Source of the DNA: Verticillium longisporum
Lineage: Eukaryota; Ascomycota; Sordariomycetes; Glomerellales; Plectosphaerellaceae
NCBI GenBank assembly: GCA_019188255.1
Contig: JAETXT010000003.1
Coordinates: forward strand, 930,001-994,000
Reading direction: 5' to 3'
Length of the DNA: 64,000 bases
Part shown: positions 10,643 to 20,861 of the stretch, piece after piece
How positions within the stretch are numbered: the stretch's first letter is position 1
Layout: each line of letters begins with the position of its first letter
Program-made: the position numbers and the translations under genes
Notes under the pieces: generated by a model
The model's database searches: none
The model's input: only the letters and a program-made list of their open reading frames with translations
Told to the model about the DNA's origin: nothing

Positions 10643-11680
10643 CTACTTGCTTGCTCCAGAAACCGGCAGATCCACATCGACCAACCACGGCACGTTTGTC
10701 GGATGGTAGTGAATGTCCATGATCGCGGCATTCAAGAACAATGTCTGCTCGCCAAACCGCAGAGGTGAAGGCCCGCTTGAGGATATGTCAAGAGGTGCGC
10801 ATTTCTCCTCGTACATCTTCCTTCTCCTTTCCATCTTCTTCTCTGCCTCCTCTTTGCTATCCCTCTCGCCTGGAACCAGTCGGTTCAAGTTGTGTAAAAC
10901 TCTCGATTGTCTCCAGTCCACGGCATTATTGAAGTGAATATTCATCGGCATGTCCAAGGGCCTTCTCCAAGTCACAAGCTCGGCGCCCCAGGCCTCATGA
11001 ATGTGGCCGAAGCAGTGGATCTTGGGCCTGGCCTTTGCAACAGCACTGAAAAGCTGCGGGCAGCCGGCGTTGTCTCCGCTCCTGCACTCATCCATTACTT
11101 TCTTCGGGGGCCCATGCGTGATGGCGATGTCGATACCCCCAACTGGTATGTCATAGTCGTGTTGACCATAGGGGTACTGAAATGCCCATCCGCCGAACTC
11201 GGGCGTCATGGGGGAGGCATACACGCGAAGCCTCGCGCCATTCTGGAGCTCCACCTCGTGCGTGCCTTCTTCGAGGTAGCGCACGCCGTCCTGTCTTGCA
11301 GCCTCAATGATGGCGGCAACCTGATCCGGGCGTTTCATGTAAAGTTCCCTCTTTTTCCCTGTGAGGTACTTAGCTTGGAAGCCGTGAAGGGCGTGATCCT
11401 CCCAAAAGGCGCGATCGAGAGCGAGATCATGGTTGCCAGCTATAACAAGCTTGAGAGGTGCATCAAGTGCCCGAATCATGGAGAAGGTGGCCTCGAACTC
11501 CTCAACATTTGAGCCCAGCGTAAGGTCGCCGCAGTGGATGGCGATGTCTGCCTTGGGTAGAGGGTAACGGTAGGCCTGTGTTGGTGGGTTCGTGGTCTCA
11601 TCGGAGCCAGTCTCAAGAGGCTTCTTGCCGTGAGTGTCGGAGATGACGAGGATCCTCGTCTTGATATTTGATGCGGCCAT
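10643..11680 (-). CDS. Calcineurin-like metallophosphoesterase
   Basis: Single exon, 345 residues from the ATG at 11680 (MAASNIKTRILVISDTHG); the longer upstream frame lacks conserved sequence. The five metallophosphoesterase motifs appear in order: ISDTHG (D-x-H), HCGDLT (GD), IAGNHD (GNHD), ITHGPP (H) and CFGHIHEAWG (GH-x-H). All metal-binding residues for a two-metal centre are present, so it should be an active cytosolic phosphoesterase. It most resembles the MPPED1/239FB-type group common in ascomycetes. The natural substrate of this group is not established. It is divergently arranged with MED31; the 600-bp space between them holds both promoters. The Lys/Glu-rich stretch after the last motif is probably a helical tail. 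Confidence 0.9.
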   Translation of the reverse strand: MAASNIKTRILVISDTHGKKPLETGSDETTNPPTQAYRYPLPKADIAIHCGDLTLGSNVEEFEATFSMIRALDAPLKLVIAGNHDLALDRAFWEDHALHGFQAKYLTGKKRELYMKRPDQVAAIIEAARQDGVRYLEEGTHEVELQNGARLRVYASPMTPEFGGWAFQYPYGQHDYDIPVGGIDIAITHGPPKKVMDECRSGDNAGCPQLFSAVAKARPKIHCFGHIHEAWGAELVTWRRPLDMPMNIHFNNAVDWRQSRVLHNLNRLVPGERDSKEEAEKKMERRRKMYEEKCAPLDISSSGPSPLRFGEQTLFLNAAIMDIHYHPTNVPWLVDVDLPVSGASK

Positions 11681-12280
11681 TCTGTCAACCGAAGTCTGGT
11701 TTAAAAAGTCAAATGCAGATATGAGCTGTTTCGACTCGATCAAGGTGTGGGAGACGAACGTATGCCGCAACTTGTTCAAGTAAGCTGTGTTGCCTAAAAA
11801 TGACAGGAGCCCCAACAGAGTGGAGAATGGCGATCCATCACTCACCGGCAAATGGGACAGCATCCAAGGGAGGCACTGGATCTCAAGGAATATATTGGAG
11901 AGACGAGACTCAAGTTGGAAGGTTCAAGCTCTAGATAGGTGGCATACTAATACAGATCCTCGAGTATCTGGCCAACAGGCATCCTGGATGAGGTGCTCTT
12001 AAGGGAACAAGGAGAAGAGGGGAGCAGTGGGGCATTGGCCATGAGCGCAGCTTGCCGGTGGTACAGGCCCGCGGCCACTACTGCAGCCCCGCGTCAGTAA
12101 AGTGGACCCTCCAGGTACGGCGGCAGTACTGGCGGGCATGAGACGCTAAATCCTTACAGATCTAAGTAGGTACTCCACGTCTCGACTGTGACGAACCTAC
12201 AGCATCCATCATTCCCTCACGACTTCACTCCACGGCATCGCCGTCCATCTCGTGACCAAGTTGCGATCGACTACCTCATT
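11681..12280. other. Divergent promoter region
   Basis: This separates the metallophosphoesterase (minus) from MED31 (plus) and must contain both promoters. No conserved element is recognised with certainty. Confidence 0.5.
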
Positions 12281-12771
12281 ATGGAAACAAAGTCAGAGGA
12301 GAAGGATGTCCCCATGACAAACTTGCCGCCTGTGGCACCGGCTGGCACCGACGACATTGAGCCTGTCTATGGCGGCTTCACGCGCTTCGAAATCGAGCTA
12401 GAGGTCAGTTTGGTGCTCACCTACGCGTCCTGATGTGATGCGTAGTTCACTGTCTGTCCGGTGGCCATGTGGCATATTTGCTGACAATCAAACAGTTCGT
12501 CCAGTCACTTGCGAACCCAGCCTACCTGAACCACCTTGCCGCTCAGAAGCTCCTCAGCAAGCCCGAATTCGTCGCCTACCTCGCCTACCTCCAGTATTGG
12601 TCCAAGCCGCCATACCTGAAGTACCTCATGTACCCCGGACCTACGTTGAAACATCTTGAGCTTCTGCAGCAGCCGCAGTTCAGGCAGGACATCATCAGCC
12701 CTGACCTGGTTCAGAGGCTGGTTGATGATGGCATGCGAGCAGCCGTAGAGTGGCACCACGACGACAAGTGA
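12281..12771 (+). CDS. med31: Mediator complex subunit 31 (MED31/SOH1)
   Basis: Two exons (12281-12403 and 12496-12771) with a 92-nt phase-0 intron (GTCAGT..CAG) give 132 residues, the normal size for MED31. The whole conserved core is present: RFEIELE joined across the intron to FVQSLANPAYLNHLA, then KPEFVAYLAYLQYW, PPYLKYLMYP and HLELLQQPQFR. MED31 sits in the middle module of Mediator and links transcription factors to RNA polymerase II in the nucleus. The start at MET-KSEEKD is chosen because the 30 codons upstream in the same frame are not conserved. No irregularity is seen. Confidence 0.97.
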
Positions 12772-13139
12772 GGACTGACATGCGACACGGGAAGAATATT
12801 TTAGCAGCAGACTTTGCGAGGTCAATGCCAACGACACATCAACAGCCAACCGGCCAATATTACTCTACAAACGCACAATAGCGATGTGCCGGCCTCAGGC
12901 TAGAGCGACAGACGCCAGCACGTGTGCACATTAGGAGTCAGTATCAGGTGCGACGCTGACAGCAGTGCGAAATCGTGCATATCGTGCATTATCACGGGTC
13001 GCGAAGAGATAGAAAGATACCCATGCCATTCAGAAGTTAAGGATAAGGCGTCAAACCCACGTTCCGAGATCAAACCCCAACGCCGCGCAATACCAAATCA
13101 TTCTACGAGACTGCTGCTCCAAGTTTTCATCTCGAGCTT
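12772..13139. other. Convergent 3' intergenic region
   Basis: This lies between the ends of MED31 and RPC11. No gene or repeat is seen. Confidence 0.6.
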
Positions 13140-13577
13140 CTAATTCTCTCTCCATCGGTTGCCGCAGGCCATGCACTGTAGATGTCAGCTAAAGGTTTTG
13201 CCTCGCGGGGCATTACATTGCCTACCTTGAAGAACGTTGTCATCGGCTCATCCGCAGACCGGATCTGAACTTGGAAGAAGGCCGCCTCATCGCCATTGCA
13301 TCCTTCCTTGGGGCACTGCGCGCGTGCCTTATCGGCATTGTCCCACTCGCCCGGGCCGCCAAAGACGTCCTCGCGCTCCTTGCGCTCGAACTCGCGGCGC
13401 GAGTAGATGGGTGCTGTGATGGGGTGTTCAAAGGGGCATGTGCGACACTCGAGGCGGTTGCGAACCGAGCCAACTGCCGAGACAGTGAGGATATTGGCGC
13501 AATTGGGGCAGACTGTTTCTTGTCAGTGAGATGAAGGGAGATCATGACGGCCTTCAGAAAGGCTTACACACGAGCAT
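13140..13577 (-). CDS. rpc11: RNA polymerase III subunit RPC11 (Rpc10), TFIIS-like
   Basis: Three exons: 13577-13568 (only 10 nt), 13512-13226 and 13175-13140, with introns of 55 and 50 nt. They encode 110 residues, the same length as yeast Rpc11. The tiny first exon supplies ATG CTC GTG T, and joining gives MLVFCPNCANILTVS, the first zinc ribbon. The second ribbon begins AQCPKEGC and ends, across intron 2, with FFKCMACGNRWREN. The acidic hairpin QIRSADEPMTTFFK, needed for RNA 3' cleavage, is intact. The subunit provides proofreading, termination and reinitiation to Pol III. The gene is divergent from the ankyrin gene at 14316. Automated finders could easily miss the 10-nt exon. Confidence 0.95.
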
Positions 13578-14315
13578 CTTGAGAGATGATCAGGCGGAAT
13601 GGCGGAAAGTGCGTGCTTTGGAAGGCGAGACAGCCAGTGAAGAGAAGTTTAGCATCCACCAAATATTCCTTGCTGGAAAAGATGACTCGGTCCAATCTCA
13701 CAGTCTGTCGCTGTATGTCGTTCAATGTGTGGTAAGATATTGGGGCATCACAGTCTGCGATACTCTCCGGTCTGGTGGGGGACGGGTTCGAAAAAGAATA
13801 AGGCCCCACCCAGCACCCTCCACGTGCATGAACCCGATGGTTGAGCGACCACATGCTTCGCATTGAATTAAACGGCGTACTGGCCTATCACATGAGAGAT
13901 GCCTGTAGCGTCAGCTCACTGCCACCTCCTGGCCGGCCGGCCGTGCCTCGCAAACGACTCGTATGCCCGTCCACTCTTTCGCCGCGAGCCCAACCATATA
14001 ATCGATCTCTTAAGTGTTGGGTCTCCTTTCTTTGTGACATTTGTGCACTCACACGTCAGTCCACGATACTCTAAAGCGTGCGCCGCAGGCCCCACGAACG
14101 CACTATCAAGATCGACCGACCAACCCCTCCAAGCTACCCCTCCTCACAACCCGAAAAGCAGGCACCAGACCACGGTACGAGTTTGAAACACCGCCCAGAA
14201 ACGCGCCCGCCATCCAACGCGACTCTCTCCTCTCGGGCAGAACGGCAAGGGCACCCGGTCGCCTTCCCCCCTCTCTCTCTCTATCGATATCATCACCAGA
14301 ACACGCAGCCCAAAC
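13578..14315. other. Divergent promoter region
   Basis: This is shared upstream DNA of RPC11 (minus) and the ankyrin gene (plus). A pyrimidine-rich CT tract lies just upstream of the ankyrin start (about 14264-14285), as is common in fungal core promoters. No gene is seen. Confidence 0.5.
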
Positions 14316-15139
14316 ATGGCGGGGGATGACGAAGTCCACGAGGTAAGCGAGTATACCCCTGCATCTGCGGCGAGCACCGACAGAACACTGACACTCCTGT
14401 TCTCCCCAGGGTGCCTCCACAAAGGAGCTCCTCATCGAGGCCTGCCGCCGCAACAACACGGATCTATTTCAAGAGATTGTCGACGGCATCCCCGACGAGG
14501 AACAGCTCTCCAAGATCCTCAACGAGACGACGACCGTACTGGGCAACCACCTCTACCATGAAGCCGCAGCTGGTGGCCACTGTGCGTACTCCTTGTTCTA
14601 CCCCCTCCTCTCCGCTACATCCTGCATTTCCCCCCCTTAGTCATACAAGAAGCAGAACAGAAACTGACCCAACCACAGACGAGATCATCGACCTTCTCCT
14701 CGACCAACCAAACTTTGAATGCGACCCCGTCACGCGCATCGACCGCAACACGCCCCTCCACACCGCCATCCGCTGGATCAACGGCCAGCCGCGGGCAAAC
14801 TGGCCCTTTGGCGCCTCGCTCGTCGACATGATGCTCGAGGCCGGCTCCCCCCCGCGCGTCAAGAACAAGGGCGGCCTGACGCCCCTGCAGCTCGTCGACC
14901 CCGCGAACAAGGAGCTCCGCGACCTCATCCAGAAGCACGAGTACGCCGCCCTCAACGCCGGCGATTTTGTCAACGTCGAGCCCGCGGCGCCCGCGCAGGG
15001 TGGTAAGGCCCATCAGCAGCACCATCACCAGCAGCAGGAGGTTGAGAGTGACGAGGACGCCGAGTTTAGCGGCAGCGACGACGAGGAGAGGGCCGAGTGG
15101 GAGCGTCGACGGAAGGAGAGGAGGGCGCGAAGGGGCTAA
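14316..15139 (+). CDS. Small ankyrin-repeat protein (YCR051W-like)
   Basis: Three exons (14316-14342, 14410-14581, 14679-15139) with 67- and 97-nt introns encode 219 residues. The N-terminal half has ankyrin-type helices: STKELLIEACRRNN, then LGNHLYHEAAAGGH joined to YEIIDLLLDQ, then RNTPLHTAIRWIN and KNKGGLTPLQLVD. The C-terminal third is low-complexity: a His/Gln run, then Asp/Glu- and Arg-rich sequence ending KERRARRG. Size and layout match the uncharacterised yeast ankyrin protein YCR051W and its fungal relatives. It is presumably a cytosolic or nuclear scaffold; no enzymatic domain is present. The split codon (CAC T|AC) at intron 2 restores an unbroken repeat, which supports the model. 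Confidence 0.88.
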
Positions 15140-15811
15140 GGTACGGCTGCTGTGAGGGAGAGAGTCAAGTACGGTTCACTGAGAAGCATTCATCTCATTC
15201 ATGATCTGGGAGTGATCATGTCTGCGGCATGACATGAGGGGCAAAGATACGAGGGACGAACGGATGACGGACGACATAGATTTCCTAGTTTTATTCGCAA
15301 AGCATGACGGCCTGGCTTGAGACATGAGCACCACCACTTCAAATTTTCATCCAAAGTGTCTGTAGATCTACTTAGTAGTGAACCATGTACATCAACGTTA
15401 AGGTGTTGAGCAGGTCAAGGAGCTCGAAACAATTTGTTCTTTAAACTTGATCTAGGTACACAGTGAAGTATAGCACTCTCTCTCGACCAACTCGGGAAGT
15501 GCAGGGCCGGCCACTTTCCATCGCAATTTCATGTCATCGTATCGGGTATTCCTGCGCTGGATCAGAAGAAAAAAAACGAAACGTCCATCAACAACCTAAC
15601 ACAGTCTTAAGCGCGGGACCAGCCCGTCGCGCTGGCGAAGATTTCTCTCACACAGCCACGTCCATCTATAGTACGACCATGAGCACGCTACCAACCGCAG
15701 CGGAGAGCGTCCAGAACGATGCTGGCCGTGCCAAGCCAACAGCGGCAGCTGTCTCTTCTGCCCTCTTTTCTATGTAGGACAAATTGGAGACTGCAGCTAG
15801 GCTTTCGTCTG
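15140..15811. other. Convergent 3' intergenic region
   Basis: This lies between the converging ankyrin and thaumatin-like genes. I see no gene, repeat or structured element. Confidence 0.55.
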
Positions 15812-16905
15812 TCAAGTGACCAGAAGCAGCAACTTCCGACATGTACTGGCCGAGAGTGCGGAGGATGGTGGTGCTTCTACCTGCTGGGCAGAAAAGGACT
15901 TCCCATCCACCCCCGAGGGCACGATGAACGTAGACTGCTGGTCATCGAAGGCAAAGCTGTATGCGTCGGGGCAAATGGTCTTCATAAGACTTGAGTACCG
16001 GCCCGGTTTGCAGATCTCGGCATCATGGTAGTCGCCGACGCAGCAGTCTTCGTCACGCCCAGTCGCAGCGCATTGGCTTAGGCAGGGGCTGAAGTCAGGC
16101 CGCTTGATGTCATCGTCTGGGTAGGGGTAGATACCGTCGCCCGGTTTATCAGGAGGATAAGCCAGCAGGGACCAGGGACACCAATCTCGGGCGCTGTCGT
16201 TGGACTCGTATGGTTCCCAGGGAATCGGGTAGGTGCTGTTGCTGTAATCTTCGCCGGACAAGGCGCCTGCGGCCAAGTAGCCGGGCGTAGCGATACACGC
16301 GGCGTTTGTCAGATTGGGTGGGATGAAAGTTGTGTTGGCAGCTGGAATATAATTGATAGCCATTGGGAGGTTGTAGCCGTCGACAAGGGAAATGTCGTAG
16401 AACGTTTGTGCATTCGAGATGCCACCCGCAAGAGTAAACTCGGCTAGTGTGGCAGGCACTTCACCCTGTTGAAGTCAGTACAAGTCGCTCATAAACCTGG
16501 TGCGGAGGAGCATACAGCGAAGCCACACTCGAGTTTGCCAAAACAATCGCCAGTACGACACCTAGCCGACTCGCCATCAACCGTGCAATTTGTCCTTCCC
16601 CAGACTCGGCCCTGCCACGTCGAACCAATCCATAGAGTCTTTGACTCGCCAGATTCCAGCTCGAACCCTCCGCTATCAGGGCCATCACCATGCTGAGTCA
16701 AGAGCGCCGGCCAGAGAGTGTCTGGGCACTTGTTGGTGATTTTCAATGGTTTCTTGTCGCCCTTCCAGTTGGACGAAGGTCCTTGGCGGGGCGCAACGTA
16801 GCCTCTACTGGGGTCGAGATAGCTTTTGTCAATATTGAGGTCCGGGCTGGCGGCGGAATGTGTGACCAGAGCAAACAGCGAGGCGATGCATGCTGTTTTT
16901 GACAT
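15812..16905 (-). CDS. Thaumatin-like secreted protein (GH152-type)
   Basis: Two exons (16905-16516 and 16465-15812) with a 50-nt phase-0 intron encode 347 residues. A signal peptide (MSKTACIASLFALVTHSAAS) is followed by the thaumatin fold: ITNKCPDTLWPAL, the GRVWGRTNC segment, CRTGDCFGKLEC, then across the intron VPATLAEFTL, DISLVDGYNLPM, and late Cys-rich segments (CLSQCAATG, CCVGDYHD, CPDAYSFAFDDQQSTF). These are the hallmark order and cysteines of the family. The intron is placed at GTATGC rather than a downstream GTTTAT because only the former keeps CGFA..GEVPATLAEF in frame. Fungal thaumatin-like proteins act on beta-1,3-glucan or cell walls outside the cell. The tail after the fold is short with no clear GPI signal. 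Confidence 0.92.
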
Positions 16906-18391
16906 GGCTGATCAACGGATGAGCCTGTCGGGGCGTGAAGGTCTTATGTTTGGCGTGTAAGTCTGAACCTCAAAGACAGGTGAAATGACGCCGAACAATG
17001 GCAAGTCAAAGCGAATGCCGGTGTCTAGATCGAGTTCGGTGTTCGAGAGAAAAATATAGACAGGTTTTTGCGTGTGTTTTTTTAGGTGTTGGAGTAAGTC
17101 AGTGGTCGAAGCTCCAGGCTGGCATAGCACGTTGATAATGGCTGCGAGCGTTGACGAAGATATATATCCCAGCAACGGAGCGAGGTCTCAACTTGGCTCA
17201 GATGCTTGGTGATCAAGTGACGTATGGATCTAGGGAGAGGATCCGGTAACGATTATCGGACTCGACCCTGAACGGGCGACAAGCGTACCCCTGTCGGCCA
17301 TAGCGTCAGAGAAGAAGATGGAGGGCTTGCCGTGATCTTGTTTGGACAGCAAAACCAGGGACACGCTCGCGGGGAGAAGATGAGGAATCTGGTTGGCTGG
17401 AGAGAGACCTGTGGGAAGCAGGGGTCGGCGAACAAGGGCCTCTCTGAAAGAGGCACGAGCTGTCAGGTTGGTAAATATACAGCGTAGTCTTCATAAAAGG
17501 AGTCGAAGGATGTTGGTGCGTTGCAGACAGGCAATACGCTCCCGACCTCGGGGCCATTTTTGACTCGAAGGGCGTTCATCCTGAGCTCCCACGGGTGCCT
17601 ACCTTTGGTGACATTCCATTCAGTACAAGAGGAAGCGACATTCTACAAGATGTGACCTTCGTGCCCACTATCGTCGGCAGGGGTCCTCTTGCCAGGGCTA
17701 CAGAAGTCCAGGTATGGCGGTCAGGGTCTGAGGAACAGAACAGGGCAGACCGACATTGAGGAATAGAATGAGCCTTGGTAAGGCTGGCTGGGTTGGGCGG
17801 CGGGACGATGACGCAGGAGGGGTGGTCGTGGCTGCCCAGTTTCTGGACATGCAGGGTCGCCTTCGACCTGAGCCCCCCACATAATAATGGTGGGTCTTGG
17901 CGCCGTGGCGGTCACCACAGCCACAGTCACTCCAACTCCAACGGCAGGGTATCGCTCATGAGAAGGCAAAGTAGGTGGCTCACGTGTACTTGAGGGGCAA
18001 TGTCCTGAAAGTTGCAAAGCAGCAGGGTTACTGTCAGAATTGATGGTGAGTATAGTGCTTGTTGGGAAATGTCCATCCCCGGGATCCCATCACCAGGGTC
18101 GAAAAGCATCACCCACGGACCTTGATATCATCATGATCATAGGCTGGCTGGATCCAGCCCGCTCTCTCGAACCATGAAGTGTTGAAAAGCTTTATCATCT
18201 GTCATCATCGTCTCTTGAAGATTGCCCCGCCCTTGGAGCAGTAGCCGTCAGGTCCTTTGTATGTATATACCGCTCCATCCCAGGACAGTCATGCCCAGGC
18301 CCATTTCCTCTTTTCAAGGTATCATCGGTTTTAAAAACGAAACATGCATGCTCAACAGCCTCATCTGTCACCCCAGCCTGCCGACCGTCGT
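16906..18391. other. 1.5-kb intergenic region
   Basis: This is upstream of the thaumatin-like gene and downstream of the Hsp70-like gene. A TATATAT run at about 17160 lies roughly 255 bp upstream of the thaumatin start and could be its TATA element. Open frames here are short and without family features. No repeat was recognised. Confidence 0.45.
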
Positions 18392-20861
18392 TTATCGGAA
18401 GCGTGCGCGGCATCGTCCCATGACTTCACCTTGGCACACCAACTCAGCACTGAACTCCGATCCATCGAGAGTGAGGTAAATATCGAAATAGACGCGGTAG
18501 AAGGTGCCCTGCGGTGTGTCCATCCTCTCGAAATCCTTCTCAAGGTTCTTTCTCGACAAATCAGAGGTGAGCGTGACAACTTCCTTGATACCTGCGCGCG
18601 TGTCAGTGAAACGAGCTCGTCAACAGAAGCCTGAGGGGGGAAAACTTACGAGGATCCTTGGTGTATTCGGGACAAACATCATCATCACAGGCGTACAGGA
18701 TATCCTCGTACATGAGTGTGGCTCCTGGTGCAACCTGACGGAAGAAGGAGACCTTGACCGGCTCACCAATCTTGACCTTTTGTCCCTTCTGCACAAAGAT
18801 TTGGCGCGTGAATTTGCATCGGTCTTTGCCGTCGAGGGAGGGAACGCGGTACGCCTCGGGGTGGTAACCCTCCTTGAAGGGCTGTAGTGTGGCCATGAGA
18901 TAGTGGCGACGCGCTACACGGTGGGTGACAACACGCTCTGTGATGCCAGCCGTGACAGCACCCTTGACAATGGCGGCGACAGAGTCCATTGGTCGTACGA
19001 CCTTGGACTGGAATTGCGGGGGCACGTGGAGGCGGATCTGTTGGAAGAGATATTCCGAAGCACCGAAGCCACCGACGACCAGAATGTTTTGCAATGTCCG
19101 GTTCTGGGCCTGAATAGCAATAATTTGATTCCTGACGAGCTCCAGGATGCGGTTGACGACAGGCTCGAAACACTGAAGAATTTCTTCGTTGGTGAAGGTC
19201 ATGTATCCCTCTTCAATACCGGCCTCGGGGAATTCAGCCTCGATACCGACATCGACAGCCCACTTCTGACCGTTGTTGCGGAAATCGGCCTTGATTCTGT
19301 TCTCGAAGTCCATGATACATTTGGCATAGACACGGCCTGCTGTCTTGGAGCCGTCGGGCAACTTCATCTTACGGATCTTGGTGCGCAAGATGTTGCTGAA
19401 GTTGCGGTTCAGCGCCGTCGAACCGCACGAGTCACCGGAGCCTGCTGTGCACTCGGCAACGGTGAAGGGATTCTCATCCTCGACTTCGTACGCGATCAAA
19501 TCGACAGTGCCACCACCGCAATCGACGATCAGGACGGCATCGTGAACCTTGAGGTTCAGAAGACCAGTCTTGGAACAGAAGATGGCGGCAGCTTCGGGCT
19601 CAGACACTAATGTCAACCTGTTGTCGTTCTCATCCCTCAGAAACCCGGCCTGAATGGCGGCAGCGCGCGTCGCGGCCTTTCCAGCATCGTTCCAGATGGC
19701 CGGCACAGTCAGATAGTAGCGAATGTTGCGCTCTTCGCGGTTGAAGACCTCGCCGAGGGTCTTTTGTAGCGCAGATCGCATCGCCTGACGGAGTTTAAAT
19801 AGGTAGTCGGCTGCCACATCAATCTCGGACTTGCCAGGTGGCAGGGGCGGAAGGTTGATCGGATCGATGTACGTGTTGCCGGACAGCATAAGCTGCAGCT
19901 TGAACCACTCAACCTTTTGCACACCTGGCTTCGGGTAACCCGTTGGCGCCAGCGCATCGGCGATGTCAGGACCCCAGCCCACGACCTTCTGGTACTGGTC
20001 ATAGTAGAGAACGGTGGGGATCTGAACATCAATGACAAGTCAGCTTAAGGTCTCAACGGTGCTGGGATGGGGTGTATGGGAACGTTGCGGACCTTCTGCT
20101 TGGTGTACGATCCTGCGCCCGGCCACTCAGTGATGATATCTTCCTTCGCCTCGTTGTTCGTGGCAAAGGCAAAGGCGACGCCGGAGAAAGTTGTTCCCTG
20201 TGTTGGTCATGATTGTCAGCCTGCACTCCATCGTTTGGGGGGCAGCAGCGCATAGGGTACGACTCACAAAATCAATACCGACGATCAGCTGTGCCTTGTT
20301 TCGGCTGCTGCCCTCGACTTCGCTGGCGCCTGGTCCTTGGACGGGGCGCGGGGGTATTGCTGTCCAAGAGGGGGTCCTGTTGTTGTTGCTGCTGAGGCGG
20401 GGAGGCCCATAATCACCGCCGCCGCCATAGCCGGGAGGACCACCCATGGGAGGTCCCTGGCCGCCGACGGGAGGCAGCTGGGGCGGGTAACCGGCGGGAG
20501 CGCCGGTGTTGATGGGAGGAGGACCGCCAACCATTTGGGTGGGCGGGGTGCGCGTCTGAGCTTGGTTCAAGGGACTGGTGCGTCCGACTGGAGGGGCGAC
20601 GCCGGGCGGGTAGTTATTGGCAGAGTAGCTGGGAGGGCGATTGGGAGCGCCGGGGTGATTCATGGGAGAGAGGGAGGCGGAAGAGGCAGAAGCGATAGAG
20701 CCAGGGCGGAGTGGCAGCTGCTGCGGTATTTGAGGGGCGCCTCCGGGACCACCAGGAGGCGGGGTTTGACTGGATGGCTGATTGGGGTCGGGGTTGATGC
20801 TGGCAGTTGATTTGCGTTTTCCGAAGCCAAAGCTCTTGAGGCGGGAGTTCATAGAGCTCAT
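18392..20861 (-). CDS. Hsp70-superfamily ATPase with Pro/Gly-rich N-terminus
   Basis: Four exons (20861-20268, 20197-20093, 20021-18650, 18591-18392) with introns of 70, 71 and 58 nt sum to 2,271 nt, exactly in frame, encoding 756 residues. Residues 1-190 are Pro/Gly/Ser/Asn-rich and disordered. The actin-like ATPase follows: LIVGIDF joined to GTTFSGVAFAF (phosphate 1), LVSEPEAAAIF, IVDCGGGTVDLIAYE (phosphate 2) and VVGGFGASEYL (adenosine motif). The tail (about 560-756) does not look like the canonical Hsp70 substrate-binding domain, and no EEVD-type end is present. This layout fits the HSPA12-like, non-canonical Hsp70s that are abundant in filamentous fungi. Clients and role are unknown. 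The donor of intron 2 (GTCCGC) is weak, but protein continuity (KQK|IPTVLYYD) supports it. Confidence 0.9.
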
